DNA of 41,555 nt from Paenibacillus contaminans. GTDB taxonomy: Bacteria; Bacillota; Bacilli; Paenibacillales; NBRC-103111. Made by a program: the position numbers and the translations under genes. Positions within the stretch are counted from its first letter, which is position 1. The number at the start of each line of letters is the position of its first letter. The notes below the pieces were generated by a model. The model ran no database searches. It was not told the DNA's origin and saw only the letters and a list, made by a program, of their open reading frames with translations. The stretch lies in assembly GCF_003285015.1 (NCBI RefSeq), contig NZ_QMFB01000004.1:412027-453581 (forward strand), written 5' to 3'. Positions 20,819 to 28,280 of this stretch are shown piece by piece.

Positions 20819-21532
20819 ATGTCGTACAGGAAAAGCAGCTGCGCTCCCGCCTCCGTGCTAGTTGTGCTTGCGCTTATGCTCACAGCTTGTCAACAAGGCA
20901 GCCCGCAGGCAGCCGCTCCAACTGCCGATAACACCCCGCAGGGCGTTCACACGGACGGGAATCATACTGTCGAGCCGCAGCCTTCCGATTCGGGAGCCGG
21001 GCAAGAGCAGGCCGTTGTGACGCAGCCCAAAACCGCCCAGTCGCTTGACAATGGAACGACCGTCGCTGCGAATGCAAGCGCCAGTCCGAAGCCTGAAAGC
21101 TCAGCGAATGCCAAGCAGGAACAGGCAGAAGCGAATCCCTACAGCGCTCAAAACCCGACCTTGATGGGATTGTCGCTCCAAATGTCTAAGGATAAAGTAA
21201 CCGCAGCTTACGGCAAGCCTTCCGACCAGTTCAAAATGGACGACGAGACGGAACCTCTCACCGTATTCGATTATGATGATTTTTCCGTCGGCTTCGATAA
21301 CGGCAACCGCCTGCAATTCGTCGACGTATCCGGCTCCGACGTGAATCCGGGCTTAAACGGATTGCGAATCGGACAGAAATCTTCGCAAGCGATCGAGGCG
21401 TTAGGCAAGCCCGATACGCAGACGAATTATGTGCTGACCTACAAGTCGAAAACAACCGTCCTGAAGCTCGATATCGATCCGAAAACGACGGTCATTCGTT
21501 CCATCAAGCTGTTTGCAAGAGCGGATTCGTAA
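20819..21532 (+). CDS. Lipoprotein with low-complexity linker and C-terminal repeat domain
   Basis: The 237-aa product has a lipoprotein signal with lipobox LTAC (Cys24), so it is likely anchored on the outer face of the membrane. Residues 25 to about 110 form an Ala/Gln/Pro/Ser-rich disordered linker. The C-terminal part has two similar halves, LMGLSLQMSKDKVTAAYGKP and LNGLRIGQKSSQAIEALGKP, resembling the SmpA/BLIP-like or DUF4309 fold seen in Bacillales lipoproteins; that assignment is tentative. The ATG has AAAGGAAAG upstream. A strong terminator follows directly, so it is a single-gene unit. The function is unknown. Confidence 0.85.
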   Translation: MSYRKSSCAPASVLVVLALMLTACQQGSPQAAAPTADNTPQGVHTDGNHTVEPQPSDSGAGQEQAVVTQPKTAQSLDNGTTVAANASASPKPESSANAKQEQAEANPYSAQNPTLMGLSLQMSKDKVTAAYGKPSDQFKMDDETEPLTVFDYDDFSVGFDNGNRLQFVDVSGSDVNPGLNGLRIGQKSSQAIEALGKPDTQTNYVLTYKSKTTVLKLDIDPKTTVIRSIKLFARADS

Positions 21533-21540
21533 CAGGATCT

Positions 21541-21586
21541 AAAAACGCCTCCATCCCACGTGCTTAGTGGTTTGGAGGCGTTTTTT
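21541..21586 (+). terminator. Rho-independent terminator after the lipoprotein gene
   Basis: A 13-bp stem AAAAACGCCTCCA/TGGAGGCGTTTTT is followed by T residues. It is nearly symmetrical, so it may also stop minus-strand transcripts. Confidence 0.92.
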
Positions 21587-21651
21587 ACGTTTTCACTCTT
21601 TCATTGATCCCTGTTCAGGGACAACCCCGGTCAGCTAGGAATGGCTTTGAC

Positions 21652-21804
21652 TTAATCCGTCATCTTATGCAAAGAGATATGATCGATATACACCTTACTG
21701 GTGGAGTCGAACCCCCACACGGTTGGTCCCACGAGCAATTCATCAGGCACGGTTCCATCGTAATCGGATGGGATCGAGAAACGCCAAATGCTATTCGAAC
21801 GCTG
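21652..21804 (-). pseudogene. C-terminal remnant of a carbohydrate-active surface protein
   Basis: On the minus strand the frame ending at a TAA at 21652 encodes NSIWRFSIPSDYDGTVPDE, LLVGPTVWGFDSTSKVYID and HISLHKMTD. This pattern (pseudo-symmetric strands ending in YIDHISLHK) is typical of the last strands of a carbohydrate-binding beta sandwich. It is open for only 50 codons, has no start or ribosome site, and the upstream frames are broken. A decayed gene tail is the best reading; family assignment is tentative. Confidence 0.5.
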
Positions 21805-21883
21805 CTAGTGGAACGGTTATACGTAAGGGGAATATCAATTAAGTGAAGGTATGGGAGTGATCGATATCAATTCCGGGAGGTTC

Positions 21884-21916
21884 AAAAAAAAAACGGAGGA
21901 ACCTTTGCCCCTCCGT
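21884..21916 (-). terminator. Terminator of the rhamnose regulator gene
   Basis: On the minus strand a stem ACGGAGG/CCTCCGT with a 10-nt loop is followed by a run of ten T. It marks the 3' end of the rhamnose gene cluster. Confidence 0.93.
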
Positions 21917-21952
21917 CTTTTTGACTAGATGCCGATCCGCATTCGCTTCCCG

Positions 21953-22711
21953 CTACGCGCGAATAACGTCAATGCCCGCTTCCTTCAAGGCAAGCAAATC
22001 ATCGCCGTCCGCTCTTGAATCGGTAATCAGATGTTTCACATTGTCCCAGCCGGATACGTGCGTGAACGCTTGAACGCCGAATTTGCTATAGTCCGCAAGC
22101 AAATAAGCGTTTTCTGCGATAGCGATCATTTTTTGCTTGATCTGCGCTTGAGCTTCGTTCGTCTCGCTGATTCCCCGATGCACATGAACCCCTTTGCACG
22201 AGAAAAACAGCTTGTCGACATAATAATGCTCGAGCGAGCGCTCCGCGAGCGGTCCGATGTAGGATAACGAACGATGCGTAAGCCGTCCCCCCGTCGAGAT
22301 GACCTGGATGTTCTCCTTCGCGCTTAGCTCCAGTGCAACCTTGAGCGAATTCGTTAAGACGGTAAGCGGCATGTCGGGCAGCAGACGGGCCATATACCAA
22401 GCGGTTGTGCTCGCATCCAGAATGATCCGTTCCCCCGCTTCGATATGCTTGATGGCTTCCGCCGCGATGCGCGACTTCTCTTCCATGTTCATCACTTCGC
22501 GCACGGTATAAGGCATTTCCGCCTGCGTGTCGCGAACGCTGACGGCCCCGCCGTGGCTGCGCAGCAGCTTCCCTTCCCCTTCGAGCTTGTCGAGGTCGCG
22601 GCGGATCGTCTCCTCCGTCACGCCCAGAAGATCGCTAAGCTCCGAAACGCGGATGCTCCCCCGTTCGTTTACCATTTCGACGATTTTAAGCAGTCGTTCC
22701 GCTGCAAGCAT
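21953..22711 (-). CDS. rhaR: DeoR/GlpR family regulator, probable rhamnose repressor
   Basis: The 252-aa protein has a DeoR-type winged helix (RLLKIVEMVNERGSIRVSELSDLLGVTEETIRRDLDKLE) and a C-terminal sugar-phosphate-sensing domain (LDASTTAWYMARLLP, LTNSLKVAL, STGGRLTHRSLSYIGP, ADYSKFG). Such proteins usually repress sugar operons until the phosphorylated intermediate binds; rhamnulose 1-phosphate would be the expected inducer here. The name is assigned from position, since Bacillus subtilis RhaR is a DeoR-type protein in the equivalent operon. It has a strong AAAGGAGG site and lies 94 bp after rhaB, the largest gap in the operon, so a separate promoter is possible. Confidence 0.9.
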   Translation of the reverse strand: MLAAERLLKIVEMVNERGSIRVSELSDLLGVTEETIRRDLDKLEGEGKLLRSHGGAVSVRDTQAEMPYTVREVMNMEEKSRIAAEAIKHIEAGERIILDASTTAWYMARLLPDMPLTVLTNSLKVALELSAKENIQVISTGGRLTHRSLSYIGPLAERSLEHYYVDKLFFSCKGVHVHRGISETNEAQAQIKQKMIAIAENAYLLADYSKFGVQAFTHVSGWDNVKHLITDSRADGDDLLALKEAGIDVIRA

Positions 22712-22805
22712 ACGCCGCCCTCCTTTTCTTCTAAGAAGGAATTCTCCTGCGGAACGTAACGTACGCGCAGGCCAGACCGTGATCCCGATCTTGTCCTTAT
22801 CCGTT

Positions 22806-24359
22806 CTATTGTACCAGCTTTAGGAACGAAACATAAGCCTGCCGCCATTCTTCGGATTGTTTCGGCTCATACTCCTCAATCGGGAACGAATTTCGGACGA
22901 TCGCACGGCCCTCCTGCAGGTTTGCGATTTCGCCGAGCGCCATAAGCTGCACCAAAACGTTGCCGATCGCGCTGGCCTCGACGGGACCTGCCCAAACCGG
23001 CCTGCCGATTGCGTTCGATGTAAACTGGCAAAGCATCTTGTTATTGATGCCGCCGCCGACCATGTGCAATCCCGAGTAGGAAGCGCCTGCCAAGCTTTCC
23101 GTACGCTCAAGAACGCGTCTGTAAGTCAAGGCCAGACTTTCCATAATGCAGCGTACGATTTCCCCTTCGGTTTGCGGGACATATTGGCCCGTCTGCCGGC
23201 AGAACGCTTGAATGCGCTCAGGTATATCGCCGGGCGGCAGGAACATGTCGTCATCCGGGTTGATCAGGCAGCGGAAAGGCTCCGCCTGTTCCGCCAGCCG
23301 CACGAGCTCCTCGAAGGAGCGGCTCGACCCGCTGTTGTCCCAGTGACGCTTGCTTTCCTGCAGCAGCCACAGCCCCATAATATTGCGCAGCAGCCTGTAT
23401 GTGCCGCCTACGCCGCCTTCATTCGTGAAATTCCATTCCAGCGCCTGAGGACCGAGCACCGGCTCGCTCACTTCCGTTCCGAGCAGCGACCATGTGCCGC
23501 ATATCAAATAAGCGAACGGCTCGCCGCCTGCCGGAACCGCCGCTACCGCCGATGCGGTATCATGCTCGCCTACTGCAATTACCGGAATCTCCGGAACGTC
23601 CAGCTCATCCGTAACTTCCGGAGAAAGCTTGCCGACGACGGTGCCCGGCTGTACCGGAGGCAGCATCAGTTCGGCAGGCACTCCGAGCTCCTTAAGCGTT
23701 TGAGCATTCCACTCCTTGCGAACCGGATGAAGAAGCTGCGTCGTCGAAGCGTTCGTAAACTCGCACACTTTCTCGCCTGTAAGAAAATAAATAAGCAAAT
23801 CCGGTATCATGAGCAGCGTCTCCGCTTGCTTAAGCAGCGGCGAGTCCGCTTTCTTGAGCGCATACAGCTGATAAATCGTATTAAACGGCAAAAACTGAAT
23901 GCCCGATTCCGCGAAAATCCGCTCCCTGCCGAGCAGCTCGCCCAGCTCTTCGATCATGCCGTCGGTATGGCGGTCGCGGTAATGGTACGGATTGCCGAGC
24001 AGCTCGCCGTTTTTGTCGAGTAGGCCGAAATCGACCGCCCACGAATCGATGCCGATGCTCGCTATGCTTGTTGAATCCGCTTGCAGACTGACGGTCACCT
24101 CTTCGGCGATAGGACTGCCGGTGCCGTACTGGAGCTGAGCTTTACGGATTCCTTGCTTGATTTCGTGCAGCAGACGCAGGATATCCCAGTGCAGCCGCCC
24201 GCCGGCCTGCACCGGATCGTTCGGGAACCGGTGCACCTCGCTGACGGAAATCAGGGGCCGCTCGGCCCCTGTTTCGTTTCCTTTCGTCAGCCGGCCGATG
24301 ACAGCACGTCCGCTCCCTGCGCCCAAATCGAACGCGAGTACAGTCGTAGTCCGGCTCAC
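22806..24359 (-). CDS. rhaB: Rhamnulokinase
   Basis: RhaB phosphorylates L-rhamnulose to L-rhamnulose 1-phosphate with ATP. The 517-aa FGGY-family kinase shows the phosphate-binding loop FDLGAGSGRAVIGRL at the N-terminus and the family block IGIDSWAVDFGLLDKNGELL. It also has NPYHYRDRHTDGM and the second ATPase-domain block VGEHDTASAVAAVPAGGEPFAYLICGTWSLLG. Length and motifs match rhamnulokinase rather than xylulokinase. The start is GTG, overlapping the stop of the isomerase gene as GTGA, so translation is coupled. Confidence 0.95.
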   Translation of the reverse strand: MSRTTTVLAFDLGAGSGRAVIGRLTKGNETGAERPLISVSEVHRFPNDPVQAGGRLHWDILRLLHEIKQGIRKAQLQYGTGSPIAEEVTVSLQADSTSIASIGIDSWAVDFGLLDKNGELLGNPYHYRDRHTDGMIEELGELLGRERIFAESGIQFLPFNTIYQLYALKKADSPLLKQAETLLMIPDLLIYFLTGEKVCEFTNASTTQLLHPVRKEWNAQTLKELGVPAELMLPPVQPGTVVGKLSPEVTDELDVPEIPVIAVGEHDTASAVAAVPAGGEPFAYLICGTWSLLGTEVSEPVLGPQALEWNFTNEGGVGGTYRLLRNIMGLWLLQESKRHWDNSGSSRSFEELVRLAEQAEPFRCLINPDDDMFLPPGDIPERIQAFCRQTGQYVPQTEGEIVRCIMESLALTYRRVLERTESLAGASYSGLHMVGGGINNKMLCQFTSNAIGRPVWAGPVEASAIGNVLVQLMALGEIANLQEGRAIVRNSFPIEEYEPKQSEEWRQAYVSFLKLVQ

Positions 24360-25588
24360 CAGCTCGCACCGCCTTTGCCGCGGGCTGCGATTTTCTCGCC
24401 GTAACCGCTGGCGCGGTACGCTTTCAGCGGCTCGACCGGTACGCCCATCTCTTCGCGTACGGCATAAAGCAGAGGCGTTACATCCATCTCATGCGCGCTG
24501 CGAACCGCTTCTTCCGCGCCAAGGACGTCCTGCCGCTCCTGTGCGTCTTTCACTTCATCGAGATTGATGAGAAGCGCTTTGGCATATTGCGTCTGCACGT
24601 TCATAACGGAACGCAGCATCGCCGGAATTTTTTCCTCGATATTATGGCTTTGGTCGATCATGTAGGCGATGCCTTCCGCCGTTTGGCGAACCTTCGCATC
24701 GCTGTCCGCAATCGCATCCAGAATTTGATAGAAGATAAGGAACAGCTCGTACGGGTTGACCGAGCCGACGATCAGATCGTCATCCGCATATTTGCGGCTG
24801 TTGAAATGGAAGCCTCCGAGCTTGTACTCGCCGATCAAATAAGCGACGATATGCTCGATGTTCGTCCCTTGCGCGTGATGGCCCGTGTCGACGAGCACCT
24901 GCGCCTGCGGTCCGAGCTTATTCGCCATATTAAACGCCATGCCCCAATCGGCCAGATCGGTATGGTAGAATGCCGGCTCGAAAAACTTGTACTCGATCAG
25001 CATCCGCATATCCGAATCCAATGCGCCGTACATTTCTTTCAGCGACTCGTGCATCCAATGAACTCTTTTGCGGATATCCGCTTGGCCCGGATAATTCGTT
25101 CCGTCTGCAAACCACATGCTGATATCCTTCGAGCCGACCGTTCTCGCGATTTCTACGCATTCGAGCAGATGATCGGTCGCCTTGCGGCGGACCGCCGCAT
25201 TCGAATTCGTCACGCTGCCGAGCATGTAGTCGTCGTCCTGGAACAAGTTCGGGTTGATCGCGCCGATCGTAATGCCAAGGTCGCTTACATGCCGCTTCAG
25301 CACGGAGTAGTCGTCGACTTTATCCCACGGAATATGAATGGCGACGGCCGGACAAATGCCGGTATATTTATGAACCTGCGCCGCGTCTTCCATTTTCTCG
25401 AACGTATTGCGCGGAACGCCTACCTTCTGGAACGTCTTGAACCGTGTGCCTTGGTCCGCGTAGCCCCAGGACGGCGTCTCCACTTTCAGCGCTTTCAGCT
25501 TCGCTTTTACGGCTTCCACATCGATCCCTCTTGCTTTTTGCTGCTCTTCGAATAAGGCGTATGCGCGATCTTGCATCGTACTCATCAT
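24356..25588 (-). CDS. rhaA: L-rhamnose isomerase
   Basis: The enzyme interconverts L-rhamnose and L-rhamnulose. At 410 aa it belongs to the shorter Pseudomonas stutzeri/Bacillus-type group (also called RhaI), not the E. coli RhaA length class. Metal-binding and catalytic positions are visible: MLIEYKFFEPAFYHTD near residue 203, VLVDTGHHAQGTNIEH near 240, and GGFHFNSRKYADDDLIVGS near 270. The N-terminus carries SWGYADQGTRFKTF. Start codons ATG-ATG at 25588/25585 both overlap the end of the ASRT-family gene; the second is as likely as the first. Confidence 0.95.
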   Translation of the reverse strand: MMSTMQDRAYALFEEQQKARGIDVEAVKAKLKALKVETPSWGYADQGTRFKTFQKVGVPRNTFEKMEDAAQVHKYTGICPAVAIHIPWDKVDDYSVLKRHVSDLGITIGAINPNLFQDDDYMLGSVTNSNAAVRRKATDHLLECVEIARTVGSKDISMWFADGTNYPGQADIRKRVHWMHESLKEMYGALDSDMRMLIEYKFFEPAFYHTDLADWGMAFNMANKLGPQAQVLVDTGHHAQGTNIEHIVAYLIGEYKLGGFHFNSRKYADDDLIVGSVNPYELFLIFYQILDAIADSDAKVRQTAEGIAYMIDQSHNIEEKIPAMLRSVMNVQTQYAKALLINLDEVKDAQERQDVLGAEEAVRSAHEMDVTPLLYAVREEMGVPVEPLKAYRASGYGEKIAARGKGGASW

Positions 25589-25974
25589 CCTTTCGAGATA
25601 TTCGTTATGGGATAGCCGAGCGTCGTCATTAACGCGTTGGCGGGTTGTGTCGTATCGAGTCTGCTGTACTGCACGATAACCGGAATGTCGCTTTCGACTT
25701 CAATGGCGTAAGGAACGCCAAGCGGAATCTTCTCCTCGCCGCTTCGAAGCGAGCTTGTGCGCACATGAATCGTCCGGCGTCCCGGAATGACGGCTTCGAT
25801 ATTTTCGAGCGGCGGACGGTCTTCAAAATAGATCGTTATCCGCAGGTGCGCATCTTCGTCACCCGTATTCAGCACGCATATCGATTCATGGCTCTCGAGA
25901 TCCCCCGTACTGAGCGGCGGAATATAGCCATCGGGAAAATACCAAGTCGTATGGCCTTTTGGAGCGTTTGCCAT
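25585..25974 (-). CDS. Sensory rhodopsin transducer (ASRT) family protein
   Basis: The 129-aa protein matches the Anabaena sensory rhodopsin transducer family. It opens with GHTTWYFPDGYIPP, continues with ESICVLNTGDEDAHLRITIYFEDRPPLENI, and ends with VIVQYSRLDTTQPANALMTTLGYP. The family is a small beta sandwich that forms tetramers. Outside rhodopsin-bearing organisms it is commonly encoded in sugar utilisation clusters, where a sugar-binding role has been proposed. There is no rhodopsin gene here; the gene sits between rhaEW (13 bp away) and rhaA (4-bp overlap), so it is part of rhamnose metabolism. It might replace the missing RhaM mutarotase; that is a guess. Confidence 0.9.
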   Translation of the reverse strand: MANAPKGHTTWYFPDGYIPPLSTGDLESHESICVLNTGDEDAHLRITIYFEDRPPLENIEAVIPGRRTIHVRTSSLRSGEEKIPLGVPYAIEVESDIPVIVQYSRLDTTQPANALMTTLGYPITNISKG

Positions 25975-25987
25975 TTCGGTTCGCCTC

Positions 25988-28060
25988 CTATCTTGTAAAA
26001 GCAGCCGGTACGCCGCCGTCTACGGTCAGCATGCAGCCTGTCGTTTTGGACGCCTTCGAGGAAGAGAAATAAATGATCGCATCGGCGATATCCTGCGGAT
26101 AAATGTTGACGAGCAGGGTCGTCCGCTTCCGGTAATATTCTTCAAGCTGGTCGGGCTCGATGCCGTAGGCTGCAGCGCGTTCGTTGCGCCAGTTCGAATT
26201 CCAGATCGCCGATCCTTGCAAAATGGCGTCGGGCAGCACCGTATTGACGCGGATGCCGTATTCGCCTCCCTCTGCCGCGATGCAGCGGGCAAGATGCGCT
26301 TCCGCAGCTTTGGCCGTGCTGTAAGCAGTGGCGTTCTTGCCTGCGTAAACGGAGTTTTTGGAGCCGATAAATACCATGCCGCCGCCGGTCCGCTGCTTCT
26401 TCATCAGCTTAAACGCCTCGCGCGCTACAAGGAAGTAGCCGGTGCCGAGCACGTTCATGTTCAGGTTCCATTCCTTCAGCGACGTTTCGTCGAACGGGCT
26501 CGATGTTGCGAGACCGGCGTTGTTGACGAGGATGTCGACGCCGCCGTAAGCAAGGGAAGCTTCCGCGAATGCCGCTTCGACGTCTTCTTCCTTCGTGACG
26601 TCCATTTTGACCGCGATCGCGCGGCCTTCGCCGTAAGTCTCGTTAATTTCGGCGGCGACCTTCTGCGCGCCCTCGAGATTCAGGTCGGCGATGACGACAT
26701 GTGCGCCGTCCTTGGCAAATTGACGACATGTGACGCTGCCGATTCCGCCCGCTCCGCCGGTTACGAACGCCACTTGGCGGGAGAACTCCGCTTCTGCAGG
26801 CGCCAGCGTCAGCTTATAAAGCTCAAGCGGCCAATACTCGACGTTGTACGATTCGTTCTCGCTCAGCGAAACGAACGCGCCGAGTGCGGTCGCCCCCCGC
26901 ATGACGGCGATCGCACGGTGATATAAAGCGCCGCTCACCTTGGACATCGCATGGCTTTTGCCGGTGTTGATCATCCCGATGCCCGGGATCAGAATGACGC
27001 GCGGAGCCGCTTCGAACATTAAATCGCCTTCATTGCGGTTGCGCTCGAAATAAGCGCGGTATTCCGACTTGTAGGCTTCGATGCCTTCGACAACCGCTTG
27101 CTGCAGGGCGTCGATATCTTGGCCCGCCGGGTTCCAGTTGACGAACAGCGGCTTCATTTTGGTGTGCACAAGATGGTCCGGACAAGCGGCGCCCACTTGC
27201 GAAAGCGCGTACGAATCCCGTCCGTTTACGAATTGCAGCACGTCCGCTTCGTCGTCGAACGTCAAAATCATTCTTTTCTCCGTGCCTACCGCACCGCGAA
27301 CGGCCGGCATGATGCGGGCTACGGCGCTGCGCCGTTCTTCCGGAGTCAGCGGCTCGGACGATGCGCCTCCATAAAGCTGGCTCTCGTTCACGCGAGCCTC
27401 GATGAACGCTTCAGCCTCGCCGATGATATCGAGCGTTTTGCGGTAGCATGCCTCGGACGTTTCGCCCCAGGTGACAAGCCCGTGCTTCTCCATCAGGACA
27501 AGCTCCGCATTAGGGTTGCTGCGAACGCCTTCCGCGATCATTTTGGACAGTGTGAAGCCCGGTCTTACATAAGGCACCCAAACGAACCGGTCGCCGTAAA
27601 TTTCCTTCGCCAGCTGCTTGCCGTTATCCGCGCAGCACAGGCTGATAATGGCGTCCGGATGCGTATGGTCGACGTGGCTGAACGGCAGGAAAGCGTGCAG
27701 CAGCGTCTCGATCGAGGCCCGCGGATGCTTGCCGTCGATCATGCAGTTCGCCAGATAGGCAACCATTTCCTCATCGCTCATCGCATCGCGTTCGAACAAT
27801 GGACGAATATCGTCCATGCGCAGGCCGGTGAAATTTTTCGCTTTCATCGTCCCCAAGTCCGAGCCGCTTCCTTTGACATACATCACTTCGACATCGCGCC
27901 CGCGAAAATCCTTCTCGACCGTCTTCATCGACGTGTTTCCGCCGCCCCAATTGCAGACGGAACGGTCCGTTCCGATCAGATTCGAGCGGTAAACCAGCTC
28001 GTCTAGCCCTTTGGTTAATGCAGCCGCTTTTCCGTTATCCCATAAAAACGATGCCATCAT
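25988..28060 (-). CDS. rhaEW: Bifunctional rhamnulose-1-phosphate aldolase/short-chain dehydrogenase
   Basis: This 690-aa fusion has an N-terminal class II aldolase domain (about 1-400) and a C-terminal SDR domain (about 428-690). The aldolase part shows the zinc ligands in HVDHTHPDAII and EKHGLVTWGE, with PRASIETLLHAF before them. The dehydrogenase part has TGGAGGIGS, LVNNAGLATS, the active Ser in IGSKNS, and YSTAK. It cleaves L-rhamnulose 1-phosphate to dihydroxyacetone phosphate and L-lactaldehyde and then processes the lactaldehyde, as does B. subtilis RhaEW (YuxG). The start is ATG-ATG after GGAGGGG; the second ATG at 28057 has better spacing. It is the first gene of the rhamnose operon. 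Confidence 0.95.
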   Translation of the reverse strand: MMASFLWDNGKAAALTKGLDELVYRSNLIGTDRSVCNWGGGNTSMKTVEKDFRGRDVEVMYVKGSGSDLGTMKAKNFTGLRMDDIRPLFERDAMSDEEMVAYLANCMIDGKHPRASIETLLHAFLPFSHVDHTHPDAIISLCCADNGKQLAKEIYGDRFVWVPYVRPGFTLSKMIAEGVRSNPNAELVLMEKHGLVTWGETSEACYRKTLDIIGEAEAFIEARVNESQLYGGASSEPLTPEERRSAVARIMPAVRGAVGTEKRMILTFDDEADVLQFVNGRDSYALSQVGAACPDHLVHTKMKPLFVNWNPAGQDIDALQQAVVEGIEAYKSEYRAYFERNRNEGDLMFEAAPRVILIPGIGMINTGKSHAMSKVSGALYHRAIAVMRGATALGAFVSLSENESYNVEYWPLELYKLTLAPAEAEFSRQVAFVTGGAGGIGSVTCRQFAKDGAHVVIADLNLEGAQKVAAEINETYGEGRAIAVKMDVTKEEDVEAAFAEASLAYGGVDILVNNAGLATSSPFDETSLKEWNLNMNVLGTGYFLVAREAFKLMKKQRTGGGMVFIGSKNSVYAGKNATAYSTAKAAEAHLARCIAAEGGEYGIRVNTVLPDAILQGSAIWNSNWRNERAAAYGIEPDQLEEYYRKRTTLLVNIYPQDIADAIIYFSSSKASKTTGCMLTVDGGVPAAFTR

Positions 28061-28111
28061 TTCCCCTCCATGTTGTTTTTCGTCTGTATTTGATTGAACG
28101 TTTCTGTTTTT

Positions 28112-28140
28112 ATCTTAACACAGCTTTGTATTTTTTTGAA
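28112..28140 (-). promoter_or_regulatory. Candidate promoter of the rhamnose operon
   Basis: On the minus strand TTCAAA (28135-28140), a 17-bp spacer and TAAGAT (28112-28117) lie about 50 bp before rhaEW. Just downstream, AGAAACGTTCAAT is partly similar to a CcpA cre site, which would suit catabolite repression but is too degenerate to call. Confidence 0.5.
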
Positions 28141-28225
28141 TATTTATTTTTATGTTTGTTTTTCTTCGTAAATTTCATCTTTTTCGGACTTTTTCATTAA
28201 AACCGAACTATCCGGCCTTCCCTTA

Positions 28226-28254
28226 TTGACAGCAAAGGGCGAATTCCATAAGAT
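28226..28254 (+). promoter_or_regulatory. Promoter of the ABC exporter pair
   Basis: A perfect TTGACA (28226-28231), a 17-bp spacer and TAAGAT (28249-28254) lie about 27 bp before the first ATG, predicting a leader of only about 20 nt. It diverges from the rhamnose promoter about 85 bp away. Confidence 0.75.
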
Positions 28255-28280
28255 ATTTGTCTACGCTTCCATAAATTTGA

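Noticed and set aside
20668..20883. Minus-strand frame encoding repeated MDSV
   Set aside because: It arises from the 12-bp tandem repeats and overlaps the lipoprotein gene and its promoter.
21604..21846. 80-codon plus-strand frame
   Set aside because: It has no ribosome site, and the opposite strand carries a more protein-like remnant.
22857..28006. Long plus-strand frames (up to 388 codons) opposite the rhamnose genes
   Set aside because: They are mirror frames of high-GC coding sequence, with Arg/Leu-rich products and no ribosome sites; the minus-strand genes are unambiguous.
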